DNA of 13,893 nt from Treponema sp. (GTDB lineage: Bacteria > Spirochaetota > Spirochaetia > Treponematales > Breznakiellaceae): the NCBI GenBank assembly GCA_009785545.1, contig WQWD01000029.1:1-13893 (forward strand), written 5' to 3'. The first letter of the stretch is position 1; each line of letters opens with the position of its first letter. The notes under the pieces are model-generated. The model made no database searches and was not told where the DNA came from. It was given only the letters and a program-made list of their open reading frames with translations. Both the position numbers and the translations under genes were made by a program. Shown in pieces: positions 13,849 to 13,893 of this stretch.

Positions 13849-13893
13849 AAGGCGGGAACGCCTTTTTTTTTGCGTCCGTGGACGCGCAGCAGA
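13797..13893. repeat. 97-bp exact terminal direct repeat, right copy
   Basis: Identical to bases 1-97. The base before it (13796) and the sequence after base 97 are what would join if the molecule is circular, giving about 13,796 bp. Confidence 0.95.
13848..13871 (+). terminator. Rho-independent terminator of the IS transposase (right copy)
   Basis: Same structure as 52-75: AAAGGCG, a GGAA loop, CGCCTTT and a nine-T tract, starting on the last base of the stop codon. Confidence 0.85.

Overview
The window looks like DNA from a low-GC, Gram-positive anaerobe of the Clostridia type. The grounds are strong AGGAGG-like ribosome binding sites, TTGACA/TATAAT promoters with exactly 17-bp spacers, a BspA-type leucine-rich-repeat secreted protein, a DUF6273 protein, an IS1182-family transposase and an IS3 remnant. 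Every gene I accept is on the + strand. No species can be named from sequence alone. The first 97 bases (1-97) are identical to the last 97 (13797-13893). The window is therefore either a circular molecule of about 13,796 bp read once round plus an overlap, or a segment lying between two copies of the same IS.

Left part (1-5935): the tail of an IS1182-type transposase with its terminator, a structured non-coding stretch, then an ECF-like sigma factor (416-943). A decayed intergenic region follows with remnants of one or two tiny genes (1080-1241). Next come a secreted 830-aa leucine-rich-repeat protein (1409-3901) and a secreted 593-aa DUF6273 protein with an unrecognised C-terminal half (4052-5833). 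I infer, but cannot show, that the sigma factor serves these two surface or secreted proteins.

Middle junction (5990-6863): a frameshifted, 3'-truncated IS3-family transposase remnant runs into a non-coding segment packed with small hairpins that share the same apex (CT-GAA-AG), and ends in a good terminator.

Replication part (6987-11240): three look-alike promoters drive a dead gene copy, a 118-aa helix-turn-helix-like protein, and a 56-aa ribbon-helix-helix-like protein whose only plausible start codon is ATA. An 85-aa protein of unknown role and a 785-aa primase-helicase (primase-polymerase domain, zinc finger, D5/P4-type SF3 helicase) follow. Immediately downstream of the primase-helicase is a remarkable array of thirteen ACAGCAA heptamers on both strands. 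Two triplets in 9-bp phase mirror each other around a TATA palindrome next to an alternating GC run. This is a strong candidate replication origin. No relaxase, partition gene, integrase or resolvase was recognised.

Right part (11241-13893): about 1.1 kb with at most one weak small ORF, a large imperfect foldback repeat (11861-12270) related to the sequence at 76-160, and an intact IS1182-family insertion sequence with a textbook promoter. The simplest overall reading is a small plasmid-like replicon carrying a sigma factor plus secreted-protein cargo and insertion-sequence debris. The circularity is inferred, not proven.
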